The notes: generated by a model not told the origin, from the sequence alone. A stretch of 64,000 nt of DNA from Streptomyces fuscichromogenes (GCF_014645815.1 NZ_BMML01000001.1:302053-366052), one strand, 5' to 3'; shown: positions 1-9,073, counted from the stretch's first letter. A program made the numbers and translations.

Positions 1-528
1 GATCGCGGACTTCGGCACGCGGTCCAGGACGAGGGCGTGGTCGGAGGAGATGACGCGGTTGCCGTCGATCTCCAGGCCGGGCAGCGACTTCGGCACGGAG
101 CCGGTCGCCAGCAGGACGTGGCGGCCCTGGACGCGCTGGCCGTTCACGTCGACGGAGGTCGGGGAGGAGAGCCGTCCCGTGCCCTCGATGTACGTCACCT
201 TGCGCGAGGCGATGAGCCCCTGGAGCCCCTTGTACAGGCCGGAGATGACGCCGTCCTTGTACTTGTGGACGGCCGGGACGTCGATGCCCTCGAAGGTGGC
301 CTTGACACCGAACTGCTCGCTCTCGCGGGCCTGGTCGGCGATCTCGCCCGCGTGCAGCAGGGCCTTGGTGGGGATGCAACCCCGGTGCAGGCAGGTACCG
401 CCGACCTTGTCCTTCTCGATCAGGGCGACGTCCAGGCCCAGCTGCGCCCCGCGCAGGGCCGCGGCGTAACCGCCGCTACCGCCGCCGAGGATCACTAGGT
501 CGAAAACGGTGCTGGCGTCGTTCGCCAC
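1..528 (-). CDS. lpdA: Dihydrolipoamide dehydrogenase, N-terminal part (cut by window edge)
   Basis: E3 flavoprotein of 2-oxoacid dehydrogenase complexes; it re-oxidises dihydrolipoyl groups with NAD+. Only the first 176 codons are inside the window. The FAD-binding GGGSGG lies at residues 15-20 and the redox pair C46/C51 in the motif GGTCLHRGCIPT, which is diagnostic of the family. The start is GTG at 528, with GGAGG seven bases upstream. The gene runs off the left end, so its operon partners cannot be seen. A distant pyruvate dehydrogenase role is known for the family; which 2-oxoacid complex it serves here is inference. Confidence 0.95.
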   Translation of the reverse strand, partial: MANDASTVFDLVILGGGSGGYAAALRGAQLGLDVALIEKDKVGGTCLHRGCIPTKALLHAGEIADQARESEQFGVKATFEGIDVPAVHKYKDGVISGLYKGLQGLIASRKVTYIEGTGRLSSPTSVDVNGQRVQGRHVLLATGSVPKSLPGLEIDGNRVISSDHALVLDRVPKSAI

Positions 529-879
529 GTCACGTCCTCCATGCATGTGCGCCGTACGCCGGGCACCTTGGTCCCATACGGGTGGTTGACCGGTCGGTCG
601 GCTGGTGTCCGGCCGCTCTTCTTCGGCCCTGTGGGTGGGGCCCTGTCCTGCCGAGCCCCATCTTCGCACTTGTCGGAGGTGAACGAGACGCGGGGCCGGG
701 GTGTGAGACACCACACGCTCACTTGATAACGCCGCGAGGACAGCGCCCCGTAAGGGGCGGGGGGAACTGCGCGAGAAGTCCCGACGACCCGCAGTCGCAG
801 GACGACGGACCGGACCGGGTCGATGGGCGACGGGACCCCGCGCTACCCGCATGCGGGGTCCCGTCCACGAAAACCGACG
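529..879. other. Intergenic gap between lpdA and pepA
   Basis: No convincing gene is seen. It holds the lpdA upstream region (529-740) and one copy of the dispersed 3'-end repeat (about 744-787). The open frames here are arginine/proline-rich shadows typical of GC-rich DNA. No clear promoter could be picked out by eye. Confidence 0.6.
744..787 (+). repeat. Dispersed intergenic repeat, family A, copy 1
   Basis: Copy of the element whose core is GGGGCGCGGGGAACTGCGCG. Here it is preceded by the small stem GCCCC..GGGGC. It lies about 90 bases beyond the pepA stop codon, in the orientation opposite to pepA. Confidence 0.75.
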
Positions 880-2418
880 TCAGCCCAGGTCACCCTCGGC
901 CGTCAGCTCGGCCAGCCGCACCAGCGTGCGCACCGCCGACCCCGTGCCCCCCTTCGGCGTGTAACCGAAGGCACCCCCCTCGTTGAACGCGGGCCCGGCG
1001 ATGTCCAGGTGCGCCCAGGTGATCCCCTCACCCACGAACTCGCGCAGGAACAGACCGGCGACCAGACCGCCGCCCATCCGCTCGCCCATGTTCGCGATGT
1101 CGGCGGTCGGGGAGTCCATCCCCTTGCGCAGGTGCTCCGGCAGCGGCATCGGCCACGCCGGCTCGCCCACCTCCTCCGCGGCCTCGTGCACCGCGGAGCG
1201 GAACGCGTCGTCGTTCCCCATGACCGCGAACGTCCGGCTGCCCAGCGCCAGCATCATCGCGCCGGTCAGCGTCGCCACGTCCACGATCGCGTCCGGCTGC
1301 TCCGCCGACGCCGCCCAGAGCGCGTCGGCGAGCACCAGCCGGCCCTCGGCGTCCGTGTTGAGCACCTCGACGGTCTTGCCGCTGTACATGCGCAGCACGT
1401 CACCGGGGCGCACCGCGGTGCCGGACGGCATGTTCTCGGCCAGCGCCAGCCACCCGGTCACATTGACCGGCAGGCCGAGCCGCGCCGCCGTGACGACGGC
1501 CGCGAACACCGCCGCCGCGCCGCTCATGTCGCACTTCATCGTCTCGTTGTGACCGGCCGGCTTGAGCGAGATGCCGCCCGAGTCGTAGGTGATGCCCTTG
1601 CCGACGAAGGCGAGGTGCTTCTCCGCGTCGGCGTGCGTGTACGACAGCTTGACCAGCCGCGGGGTGGCCGCCGAGCCGCCGCCGACGCCGAGGATGCCGC
1701 CGTACCCGTCCTTGGCGAGCGCCTTGTCGTCGAGCACCTGGATCTTGAGGCCGTGCTCCTTGGCGGCGCCCTGCGCGATCGCGGCGAACGCGGCCGGCGT
1801 GAGGTCGTTCGGCGGGGTGTTGACCAGGTCGCGGGCCCGGTTGAGCTCCTCGGAGACGGCCGTGGCACGGGCCAGCGCCGCCTTGTGGGCCGCGTCCCGG
1901 GGCTTGCCGCCGAGCAGCACGCCCTCGGCGAGCGGTGCCCTGCCGTTCTTCGCCTTCGCGTTCTTGCCGGCGCCGGCGCCGTTGTCCTTGTAGGTGTCGA
2001 AGGAGTAGGCGCCGAGCAGCACGCCCTCGCCGAGCGCGCCCACGGCGGCCGCGTCCTCGACGGGCAGCGCGAAGGCCGCCTTCCGGGCCCCGGCCAGCGC
2101 GCGGGCGGCGACACCGGCCGCCCGGCGCAGCGCCTCGGCCTCGTACTCCGCGTCCCGGCCGGGCTCGGCGCCCAGGCCGACCGCGATGACCAGCGGGGCC
2201 TTGAAGCCGGCCGGAGCGGGCAGCTTCGTCAGTTCGCCCTCGGCACCCGAGGCACCGAGGGTCTCCAGGACGGCGGCCAGCTTGCCGTCGTAGGCCGTGT
2301 CCACGGCTTCGGCGCCCGGGGCGACGACCGGGCCCCTGGCGCCCTTGGCGACACCGATCACGATCGCGTCGGCCCGGAGGCCGGGCGCCGCTGAGGTGCT
2401 GAGAGTGAGAGCAGTCAC
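880..2418 (-). CDS. pepA: Leucyl aminopeptidase (M17 family)
   Basis: Cytosolic dinuclear-metal aminopeptidase that removes N-terminal residues from peptides; 512 aa, the normal size for the family. The C-terminal catalytic half shows the M17 signature NTDAEGRLVLAD at about residues 347-358, with the metal- and bicarbonate-binding residues, and the upstream metal-ligand segment VGKGITYDSGG. The N-terminal half is the variable alanine-rich macro-like domain. Start is GTG at 2418; a weak GGAAG lies about 13 bases upstream. It is monocistronic and reads away from the lipoprotein at 2725. pepA next to lpd/dlaT and cobalamin genes is also the mycobacterial arrangement (pepB, Rv2213). Confidence 0.95.
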   Translation of the reverse strand: MTALTLSTSAAPGLRADAIVIGVAKGARGPVVAPGAEAVDTAYDGKLAAVLETLGASGAEGELTKLPAPAGFKAPLVIAVGLGAEPGRDAEYEAEALRRAAGVAARALAGARKAAFALPVEDAAAVGALGEGVLLGAYSFDTYKDNGAGAGKNAKAKNGRAPLAEGVLLGGKPRDAAHKAALARATAVSEELNRARDLVNTPPNDLTPAAFAAIAQGAAKEHGLKIQVLDDKALAKDGYGGILGVGGGSAATPRLVKLSYTHADAEKHLAFVGKGITYDSGGISLKPAGHNETMKCDMSGAAAVFAAVVTAARLGLPVNVTGWLALAENMPSGTAVRPGDVLRMYSGKTVEVLNTDAEGRLVLADALWAASAEQPDAIVDVATLTGAMMLALGSRTFAVMGNDDAFRSAVHEAAEEVGEPAWPMPLPEHLRKGMDSPTADIANMGERMGGGLVAGLFLREFVGEGITWAHLDIAGPAFNEGGAFGYTPKGGTGSAVRTLVRLAELTAEGDLG

Positions 2419-2724
2419 GGTGGTGGAATCTCGCTTCCGATGTTGAGTTGCAGTGGCCGAGCGGGTGGGTCGACCGGGCCCGGGAAGCGACCCTAGGAGT
2501 GCCCTCGGAGCGCGTTGCGACCGGGGCCTTCACCCCGTCGGCGAACACCCGGGACGAGCCTACGCGTGTGTATGCGTTCGCTCATTCCTGCGGGTGTTCA
2601 CCTGGGGGTGGCGTCGTGGCCACCTCCCGCCCGTCCCGCGGCGCACGGGACCTCGGTGTACCGCCCGGTACCCGGGTGGGAGATCATCCGGGGGTACCCT
2701 GCCGCAGACCCTGGAGCCCGTCCG

Positions 2725-3498
2725 GTGAACCTCCGCAGCACCCCGTTGCTCGTCCTGCTGGCCCTGCTCGCCGGCTGCACACAGGCCTCGGACGACGCCG
2801 GGCGGTGGCGGCCGAGGCCGGGCGTCAGCTGGCAGTGGCAGCTGAGCGGCCGTGTCGACACCTCCGTCAAGGCGTCCGTCTACGACATCGACGGCTTCGA
2901 CCAGTCCAAGGCGACGGTCGCCGCGCTGCACGGCAAGGGCCGCAAGGTCATCTGCTACATATCCACCGGCGCGTACGAGGACTGGCGCCCCGACGCGAAG
3001 AAGTTCCCCGCGTCGGTGCTCGGCCGCGGCAACGGCTGGAAGGGCGAGCGCTGGCTGGACATCCGCCGTACGGACGTGCTGAAGCCGTTGATGGCGGCCC
3101 GCTTCGACATGTGCAGGGACAAGGGCTTCGACGCGGTGGAGCCCGACAACATGGACGGCTACAAGAACCGCACGGGCTTCCCGCTCCGGGCGGCGGACCA
3201 GCTCCGCTACAACAGGCTCGTCGCCCGGCTCGCCCACGACCGGGGCATGTCGGTCGGCCTGAAGAACGACCTGGACCAGATCCCGCAGCTGGTGGGCGAC
3301 TTCGACTTCGCGGTGAACGAGCAGTGCGCCCAGTACGGCGAGTGCGCGGACCTGAAGCCGTTCGTCGAGGCGGACAAGGCGGTCTTCCACGTCGAGTACG
3401 AACTGCCGACGAGCAGGTTCTGCGCACAGTCACGCAAGCTGCGGCTGAGCTCGCTGGAGAAGAAGTACGAGCTGGGGGTCTGGCGGAAGAGCTGCTGA
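2725..3498 (+). CDS. Secreted lipoprotein, GH114 endo-alpha-1,4-polygalactosaminidase-like
   Basis: A 257-aa protein with a lipoprotein signal: a short hydrophobic stretch ends in the lipobox LLAGC (Cys17). The mature part is a small TIM-barrel of the GH114/TM1410-like type, with the family features WQWQLSG near the start, KVICYISTGAYEDW at about residue 75 and the acidic strand motif VEPDNMDGY near residue 138. The family is associated with hydrolysis of polygalactosamine-type polymers, so the product probably acts on the cell surface. The GTG at 2725 was chosen over the longer upstream frame because it places the signal peptide at the N-terminus. Substrate is inference. Confidence 0.8.
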   Translation: MNLRSTPLLVLLALLAGCTQASDDAGRWRPRPGVSWQWQLSGRVDTSVKASVYDIDGFDQSKATVAALHGKGRKVICYISTGAYEDWRPDAKKFPASVLGRGNGWKGERWLDIRRTDVLKPLMAARFDMCRDKGFDAVEPDNMDGYKNRTGFPLRAADQLRYNRLVARLAHDRGMSVGLKNDLDQIPQLVGDFDFAVNEQCAQYGECADLKPFVEADKAVFHVEYELPTSRFCAQSRKLRLSSLEKKYELGVWRKSC

Positions 3499-3516
3499 GG
3501 CGCCCCTTCGGCCGGA

Positions 3517-4314
3517 TCAGAGACTCCCCAGCGAGAACACCACCAGCGCCGCGGTGGCCGCCGTCTCCGCGAGCGCCCCGAACACGTCCCCCGTGACGCC
3601 GCCGAACCGCCGCCTGCAGTGCCGCAGCAGCCCGTCCGTCGCGGCCTCGGCCACCACCACCGCGAGCAGCGCCCGCAGACTGTCGCCGGCCCCGACCAGC
3701 GCCCCGGCGCCCGCCGCCAGCAGCATCACCGCGAACGTCACCGCGGTCGCCCCGGCCTTGGGCACCACCCCGGCCACCGCCGCCCCCAGCCCCTCCGGGC
3801 GGGCCGCGGGCACCCCCTCCACCGCGGCCAGCGTCAGCGCCAGCCGGGCCACCGTCGCCGCGACGACCGCCGCCAGGGTGCCCCGCGCCCACCCGTCGCC
3901 GTAGGCCTGGGCCAGCGCGGCCACCTGCCCGAGCAGCACGAAGACGAGCGTGACCACCCCGAACGGCCCGATGTCCGACTGCTTCATGATCCGCAGGGCG
4001 TCCTCGGCGGGCTTGCCGCTGCCCAGGCCGTCGGCGGTGTCGGCGAGGCCGTCCAGATGCAGGCCCCGGGTGAGCACGGCCGGTACGGCGACCGCGGCGA
4101 CCGCGGCCAGCAGCGCACTGGCCCCGACCAGCACCAGCAGCGCGCCGACCGCTCCCGCGCAGAGACCGACCGCGAGTCCGGCCAGCGGGGCGGACAGCAT
4201 GCCGCCACGGGCCGCCTCGCGGTCCCAGCGGTTGACCTTCACAGGGAACACGGTGAGCGTGCCGAAGGCGAAGCGGACGCCGTCCGGCCAGGGAGTCGCA
4301 GAGGTCGCAGCCAC
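3517..4314 (-). CDS. cobS: Adenosylcobinamide-GDP ribazoletransferase (cobalamin-5'-phosphate synthase)
   Basis: Integral membrane enzyme that joins adenosylcobinamide-GDP with alpha-ribazole (phosphate) in the last step of cobalamin assembly. The 265-aa protein has the family start (FxTLTVFPV then RWDREAARGGMLSAPL) and the conserved HLDGLADTADGLGS segment at about residues 83-96, followed by a run of alanine-rich membrane helices. It ends 18 bases beyond the convergent lipoprotein gene. cobT (7888-8976) and the cobU fusion (10280-11479) on the same strand supply the other two steps of nucleotide-loop assembly. No cobalamin riboswitch is visible upstream. Confidence 0.93.
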   Translation of the reverse strand: MAATSATPWPDGVRFAFGTLTVFPVKVNRWDREAARGGMLSAPLAGLAVGLCAGAVGALLVLVGASALLAAVAAVAVPAVLTRGLHLDGLADTADGLGSGKPAEDALRIMKQSDIGPFGVVTLVFVLLGQVAALAQAYGDGWARGTLAAVVAATVARLALTLAAVEGVPAARPEGLGAAVAGVVPKAGATAVTFAVMLLAAGAGALVGAGDSLRALLAVVVAEAATDGLLRHCRRRFGGVTGDVFGALAETAATAALVVFSLGSL

Positions 4315-4466
4315 CGGCGCAGGTTACCCGGTAGTCAGAAACAACCGCCCCCCACCCTCACCACCACCCGACCACCACCGGCCTCCCGCACGCTTCCCCG
4401 CCCGACCGCCGGTCGGATCCCCGTGCGGTCGTCGGCCGGGCTTCCCGCCAGGGATAAAGTGCGCAC

Positions 4467-5312
4467 ATGGGACATTGGCTGGAGCGGAACATTGTCGAGC
4501 CGGGCAAACTTCCGTTGCTGCTGGCCCTGACCGCCTTCGTCCTGACCTTCGTGATCACCCGGGTCATCACCCGGCTGATCCGCGCCGGGAAGGGCCCGTT
4601 CGGGAACGTGAAGGCGGGCGGGCTGCACATCCACCACGTGGTCCCCGGGGTCGTCCTCGTCGTCGTCGGCGGCTTCGGCGCGGTCGCCAGTTCCCGTAAC
4701 GGCCTCGGCGGAGGCCTCGCCGCGATCGTGTTCGGGATCGGCGCGGGGCTCGTGCTCGACGAGTTCGCGCTGATCCTGCACCTCGGCGACGTCTACTGGA
4801 CCGAGGAGGGCCGCAAGAGCGTCGAGGCCGTCGTCATCACGGCCGCGCTGGTGGGGCTGCTGCTCGCCGGGTTCTCGCCGCTCGGCGTCAACGACCTCTC
4901 GGCGGACGAACTCCAGGGCCGGGGGGCCGTCATCGCGAACGTCGTCGCCGACTTCGGCTTCTCCCTCGTCGCGCTGAGCAAGGGCAAGGCCCGTACCGCG
5001 ATCTTCGGGGTGGTCATCCCGCTGGTCGCCCTCGTCGGCGCGGTCCGGCTGGCCCGCCCCGGCTCGGCCTGGGCCCGCCGCTTCTACCGCAGCCGCCCGC
5101 GCGCCCGCGCCAGGGCCGGACTGCGCGCCTATCACCACGACCGCCGCTGGACCCGGCTCGCCCGGACCCTTCAGGACTGGATCGGCGGCAGGCCCGACCG
5201 CCCCGAGCCGGCCGCCCTGCCCGCCTCCGCCCCCGGCCCGGGTTCCGGCCCCGCTGCCGGTCCCGCTGCCGGCTCCGGTCCCGCTCCCGGTCCTGACTCC
5301 GGCCGCCGGTGA
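4467..5312 (+). CDS. Integral membrane protein of unknown function
   Basis: A 281-aa protein with about five to six hydrophobic segments: 16-40, 53-70, 78-98, 121-140, 165-180 and 186-196. A conserved-looking loop HIHHVVPG follows the first helix. The last 40 residues are a Pro/Gly/Ala-rich tail. No enzyme signature was recognised. The start ATG at 4467 has only a weak GGGA upstream; the preceding GATAAAGT could be a -10 of a nearly leaderless transcript (inference). Its 3' end overlaps that of the convergent membrane-protein gene by 142 bases, and both genes read the shared repeat as a low-complexity tail. Confidence 0.75.
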   Translation: MGHWLERNIVEPGKLPLLLALTAFVLTFVITRVITRLIRAGKGPFGNVKAGGLHIHHVVPGVVLVVVGGFGAVASSRNGLGGGLAAIVFGIGAGLVLDEFALILHLGDVYWTEEGRKSVEAVVITAALVGLLLAGFSPLGVNDLSADELQGRGAVIANVVADFGFSLVALSKGKARTAIFGVVIPLVALVGAVRLARPGSAWARRFYRSRPRARARAGLRAYHHDRRWTRLARTLQDWIGGRPDRPEPAALPASAPGPGSGPAAGPAAGSGPAPGPDSGRR

Positions 5313-5974
5313 CGCCGGCGGTGCCACAGCCGCCGTCCCGTCGTCGCCGCCGTGCACAGCGCCGCCACCCCCGCGAGGGCCGCCAGGTGCTCCTTGCCGG
5401 CGAGGTTGTCCTTGAGCGCCACCTCGACCGCCATCGCGGCCGCCACCGCGCCCGCGGTGAGGTAGGCGCCGTACCGCCAGCCCAGGTAGACGGCGAGTCC
5501 GACGACGGCGGCCGACGGTCCGGTGTCCACCACCCGGGCGTCCGCGGCCCCCAGACCCAGCGGACCGTGCGGCCCCAGGGCGATGCCGAGCCGGGCGTAC
5601 AGCGTGCCGGCGACGGTCGCCACGTACGCCACGGTCAGGGTCCGCCACCAGCCCAGGCACACCTCGGCGATGCCGAACACCACCAGGATCTGGGCCAGCG
5701 CGCCCCACACCGGAAGGTCCAGCGCCGGCACGAACAACGACAGGGGAGTGCGCAGCAGGGCCGCCCCGAACGGGTCCGCCGCGCGCACCGCTCCGGCGTC
5801 CTGCACGAAGCGGTAGCCCCACGACTGGTTCTGCGTGAACTGCAGCAGCGCGGTCAGGCAGACCGCCCCGGCCGTCATCGGCACCGCCCGCAGCCGGCGC
5901 TTCGCCAGCGGGCCGCGCACGGTGGCGTACAACAGCCCCCACTCGGCGCGGGCCCAGCCGGCGAGCGGCTTCAT
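5171..5974 (-). CDS. Integral membrane protein, possibly rhomboid-like
   Basis: A 267-aa polytopic protein with about six hydrophobic segments between residues 30 and 210. The arrangement (small protein, helix containing AEVCLGWWRT, then VAGTLYARLG) recalls the inactive rhomboid-like family of actinomycetes. The GxSG catalytic serine motif is not seen, so protease activity is not supported. The C-terminus is basic, then Gly/Pro/Ala-rich, in the region that overlaps the convergent gene 4467-5312. Its start lies 10 bases after the stop of the lysyltransferase-like gene at 5985, so the two are probably co-transcribed. Confidence 0.7.
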   Translation of the reverse strand: MKPLAGWARAEWGLLYATVRGPLAKRRLRAVPMTAGAVCLTALLQFTQNQSWGYRFVQDAGAVRAADPFGAALLRTPLSLFVPALDLPVWGALAQILVVFGIAEVCLGWWRTLTVAYVATVAGTLYARLGIALGPHGPLGLGAADARVVDTGPSAAVVGLAVYLGWRYGAYLTAGAVAAAMAVEVALKDNLAGKEHLAALAGVAALCTAATTGRRLWHRRRHRRPESGPGAGPEPAAGPAAGPEPGPGAEAGRAAGSGRSGLPPIQS

Positions 5975-5984
5975 CCGGTGGTCC

Positions 5985-7796
5985 TCATCCGCGCGTGTCC
6001 GCCGGTACGTCTGGTGCGTCCGGTGCGTTCCGTGGCGTGTCCAGGTGCCGCCGGTGCAGCCGCCTCGGCAGTCCGGGCGCCTCCAGGAACCCCTCCGCGC
6101 GCGCCGACGCCAGACCGATGCGCGGCAGGTCCGCGCTCTTCTCGAAGAGCAGGAACCGGGGTTCCCAGATCGGCCGGTACTTGGCGTTGGCCCGGTACAG
6201 GGACTCGATCTGCCACCACCGGGAGAAGAAGCTCAGCAGGGATCTCCACAGCCGCAGCACCGGCCCCGCGCCGAGCCGCGCACCGCGCTCGAAGACCGAA
6301 CGGAACATCGCGAAGTTGAGCGAGACCTGCGTGATCCGGATCTCCCCGGCCCGCCGCAGCAGTTCGATGACCATGAACTCCATCAGCCCGTTGTCGGAGT
6401 CCCGGTCCCGCCGCATGAGGTCCAGGGACAGCCCGCCCGGCCCCCACGGCACGAAGGACAGCAGCGCCCGCAGCTCACCGTCCGCATCGGTGCACTCCAG
6501 CATCACGCACCGTCCGTCCCGGGAGTCGCCGAGCCGCCCCAGCGCCATGCTGAACCCGCGCTCGGTGGCCCCGTCCCGCCAGTCGTCGGCGCGCCGGACC
6601 AGATACGACATCTCGTCCGCCGGGATGTCCTCGTGGCGGCGGATCCGTACCGCGTACCCCGCCCGCTTCACCCGGTTGTAGGCCTGCCGGACGGTCCGCA
6701 TCGCCCGCCCCTCCAGCGTGAACTCGGCGACCTCGACGATCGCCTCGTCACCGAGTTCCAGCGCGTCCAGACCGTGCCGGGCGTACACGGTCCCGGCCTC
6801 CTCGCTCGCCCCCATCACCGCCGGGATCCACCCGTGCGCCCGCGCCTCGCCGAGCCACGGCGCGATGGCCCCCGGCCAGGCCTCCGGATCGCCGATCGGA
6901 TCCCCGGAGGCGAGCGACACCCCGCCCAGCACCCGGTACGCGACCGCCGCCTTCCCGGTCGGCGACCACACGACGCTCTTCTCCCGCCGCAACGCGAAGT
7001 ACCCGAGCGAGTCCCGCTCGCCGTGCCGTTCCAGCAGCACCCGCAGCTGCTTCTCGTCGTCCTCGGTGATCGGGTCGACCGCGCGGCGGGAGCGGAAGGC
7101 GGCGTAGAAGACGGCGAGCACGAGGAGCGTGCTGAGCACGTTGATGACGACGTTCACCCAGTTGGGCGGTGCGATGTACGGGAACCGGGAGGGGTCGGCG
7201 GCGACCGACACCAGGCGGAGGGTGCCGTAGTGCCAGCGCTCCAGGAACGTCGAACGCGCGGCGTGCGGCGCCTGGTCGGTGGCGGTCACGAGGAGGGCGG
7301 CGAGCAGCGAGGCGACCAGGCCGCCGCCGACCGCGACGGTGGCGGCGAGCCGGGGGTTGGAGCGGTCGCCCTTCGCGTAGAACTCCCGCCGTCCGACGAG
7401 CAGCGCGCCCACGAAGGCGGCGGTCAGCACGATCGAGATCCAGTTCTGCGCGTACCGCCGGATCTCCGGGAAGGCCATGGCGAACGCGAACAGCGCCAGG
7501 AAGAGGCCGCTCAGCACCAGGTTGAGGATCCACGCGGCCCGCTTGCGCCGCCGCATCGTGATCGCGAGGAACGCGGTGAACACGCCGGAGGCGAAGCCGG
7601 CCGTCAGCAGGTAGGGCGTGAAGAAGTTCTCCTGGTTGTGCCGCCGCACGTCCTGGCCCAGCGACAGCCACACCGCGCTGAGGAAATTGACGAAGGCGAC
7701 GGCCCGCAAGTACCACACGGCGAAGGCGGCGGCCCGCCCGGAAACCCCGCCGCCCCGCCGCTCCGACCCACCCACGGCAATTCGGACATCTCCCAT
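5985..7796 (-). CDS. MprF-like membrane protein with C-terminal phosphatidylglycerol lysyltransferase (DUF2156) domain
   Basis: A 603-aa protein. Residues 1-235 contain five to six membrane helices; residues about 245-570 form a cytosolic GNAT-like DUF2156 domain. Family features include SLGYFALRREKSVVW, the strand VAYRVLGGVSLASGDPIGD, and the late DNGLMEFMVIELL..VSLNFAMFR block that is typical of aminoacyl-phosphatidylglycerol synthases. Known members move lysine or alanine from aminoacyl-tRNA to membrane lipid, lowering surface charge and raising tolerance to cationic peptides. The catalytic domain is complete, but the flippase part is much shorter than in Staphylococcus MprF. The transferred amino acid is unknown. 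Confidence 0.85.
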   Translation of the reverse strand: MGDVRIAVGGSERRGGGVSGRAAAFAVWYLRAVAFVNFLSAVWLSLGQDVRRHNQENFFTPYLLTAGFASGVFTAFLAITMRRRKRAAWILNLVLSGLFLALFAFAMAFPEIRRYAQNWISIVLTAAFVGALLVGRREFYAKGDRSNPRLAATVAVGGGLVASLLAALLVTATDQAPHAARSTFLERWHYGTLRLVSVAADPSRFPYIAPPNWVNVVINVLSTLLVLAVFYAAFRSRRAVDPITEDDEKQLRVLLERHGERDSLGYFALRREKSVVWSPTGKAAVAYRVLGGVSLASGDPIGDPEAWPGAIAPWLGEARAHGWIPAVMGASEEAGTVYARHGLDALELGDEAIVEVAEFTLEGRAMRTVRQAYNRVKRAGYAVRIRRHEDIPADEMSYLVRRADDWRDGATERGFSMALGRLGDSRDGRCVMLECTDADGELRALLSFVPWGPGGLSLDLMRRDRDSDNGLMEFMVIELLRRAGEIRITQVSLNFAMFRSVFERGARLGAGPVLRLWRSLLSFFSRWWQIESLYRANAKYRPIWEPRFLLFEKSADLPRIGLASARAEGFLEAPGLPRRLHRRHLDTPRNAPDAPDVPADTRG

Positions 7797-7852
7797 GGAG
7801 AGCGATCATATGGGCGCCGTCACACCAAACCCCGCCACACGCACCCTTTTAC

Positions 7853-7884
7853 GGTTCCCCGCGCCCCTGAAGAGGCGCGGGGCC
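7853..7884 (-). repeat. Dispersed intergenic repeat, family A, copy 2
   Basis: Reverse-oriented copy (GTTCCCCGCGCCCCT core) followed by its own partial complement AGGCGCGGGG, so the transcript can form a hairpin. It sits directly after the cobT stop codon and points the same way as cobT. Confidence 0.75.
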
Positions 7885-7887
7885 TCT

Positions 7888-8976
7888 TCACTCCGCCGTC
7901 TTCTCCTCCGACTCCGGCTTCTCCTCCGACTCCGGCTTCTCCGGGAGTTCGGCCGCCAGTGCCGCCGCGGCCTGGACCAGGGGGAGGGCGAGGAGCGCGC
8001 CGGTGGCCTCGCCGACCTTCACGCCCTGCTCCAGCAGCGGCTCCAGCGCCATCCGGTCCAGCGCCTTCGCCTGCCCCGGCTCCCCGCTGCCGTGCCCGGC
8101 CAGCCACCAGTCCGGCGCCCGGAACGCGATCCGCTGCGCGACCAGCGCACACGCGGCCACCACCACCCCGTCCAGCACCACCGGCAACTTCCGCACCGCC
8201 GCCTGCAACAGGAACCCGGTCAGCGCCGCGAGGTCGGCCCCGCCGACCGTCGCCAGCAGCTGCAACTGGTCCCCGAGCACCGGCCGTGCCCGCCGCAGCG
8301 CATCCCGGATCGCCGCACACTTCCGCATCCACGCGAGGTCGTCGATGGCGAGCCCGCCCCGCCCGGTCACCACGGACGCGTCCGTCCCGCACAGCGCCGC
8401 GACCAGCACGGAGGCCGCCGTGGTGCCGCCGACGCTGACGTCGCCGAGCACCACCAGATCGGTCCCCGAGTCGGCCTCCTCGTCGGCCAGGGCGACGCCC
8501 GCCCGGAAGGCCGCCTCCGCCTCCTCCAGGGTCAGCGCGTCCTCGATGTCGATACGGCCGCTGCCCCGCCGCACCCGGTGCCGGACGACCTCCTCGGGCA
8601 GCGTGTCCGGGTCGCAGTCCAGCGCCATGTCGATGATCCGCACGGGCACGCCGAGCCGCCGGGCGAGCACCGCCACCGGGCTCGCGCCCTCCAGGATCGC
8701 CCGCACCAGCAGCTCCGCGCTGCCCGCGGGCCGCGCGGAGACGCCGAGTTCGGCGACGCCGTGGTCGCCGGCGAACAGCAGGACCCGCGGCCGTTCGACC
8801 GGTCGTACCGGTACCGAACCCTGTGCGGCGGCCAGCCACTCACCGAGGTCGTCGAGGCGGCCCAGCGACCCGGGCGGCACGATCAGCCGCTCCCGGCGCG
8901 CCTCGGCGTCCCGGCGCACGCCGCCGTCGGGGCGCTCGATCAGATCGGTGAAGTCGTCGAGATTAAGCGAGCTCAT
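7888..8976 (-). CDS. cobT: Nicotinate-nucleotide--dimethylbenzimidazole phosphoribosyltransferase
   Basis: Makes alpha-ribazole 5'-phosphate, the lower ligand of cobalamin, from dimethylbenzimidazole and nicotinate mononucleotide. The 362-aa protein has PPGSLGRLDDLGEWLA near the N-terminus, the FAGDHGVAELGVS motif at about 69-81, and GVKVGEATGAL near 330 with the family catalytic glutamate. ATG at 8976 was chosen because the domain begins there; the much longer open frame upstream is antisense to the neighbouring methyltransferase. The C-terminus ends in an acidic tail made of two copies of an 18-bp unit (EKPESE), which is not part of the fold. Confidence 0.95.
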   Translation of the reverse strand: MSSLNLDDFTDLIERPDGGVRRDAEARRERLIVPPGSLGRLDDLGEWLAAAQGSVPVRPVERPRVLLFAGDHGVAELGVSARPAGSAELLVRAILEGASPVAVLARRLGVPVRIIDMALDCDPDTLPEEVVRHRVRRGSGRIDIEDALTLEEAEAAFRAGVALADEEADSGTDLVVLGDVSVGGTTAASVLVAALCGTDASVVTGRGGLAIDDLAWMRKCAAIRDALRRARPVLGDQLQLLATVGGADLAALTGFLLQAAVRKLPVVLDGVVVAACALVAQRIAFRAPDWWLAGHGSGEPGQAKALDRMALEPLLEQGVKVGEATGALLALPLVQAAAALAAELPEKPESEEKPESEEKTAE

Positions 8977-8991
8977 TCGCCGAACAGTACC

Positions 8992-9016
8992 GGCACCGAA
9001 CGAAGGCTTCGGTGCC
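8992..9016. promoter_or_regulatory. 9-bp perfect inverted repeat between divergent cobT and methyltransferase genes
   Basis: GGCACCGAA (8992-9000) and TTCGGTGCC (9008-9016) are exact complements with a 7-base spacer. It lies 16 bases upstream of the cobT start and upstream of the promoter for the methyltransferase, so it could be an operator or a leader hairpin. Confidence 0.5.
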
Positions 9017-9043
9017 AGATCGCCACCACACCCGCACGGCGTC

Positions 9044-9073
9044 TTGGCACGCAAGATCGGTATCCCATACGTT
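9044..9073 (+). promoter_or_regulatory. Candidate sigma-70-type promoter for the methyltransferase gene
   Basis: TTGGCA (9044-9049) and TACGTT (9068-9073) are separated by 18 bases. Three tandem 9-base units, each with CAGGGAG, follow at 9096-9122 just before the ATG at 9127; the last copy is placed as a Shine-Dalgarno sequence. Confidence 0.4.

Noticed and set aside
823..2394. Long open frame antisense to pepA (523 aa)
   Set aside because: Composition is Arg/Gly/His-rich shadow coding, opposite a clear M17 peptidase; a common artefact in 70+% GC DNA.
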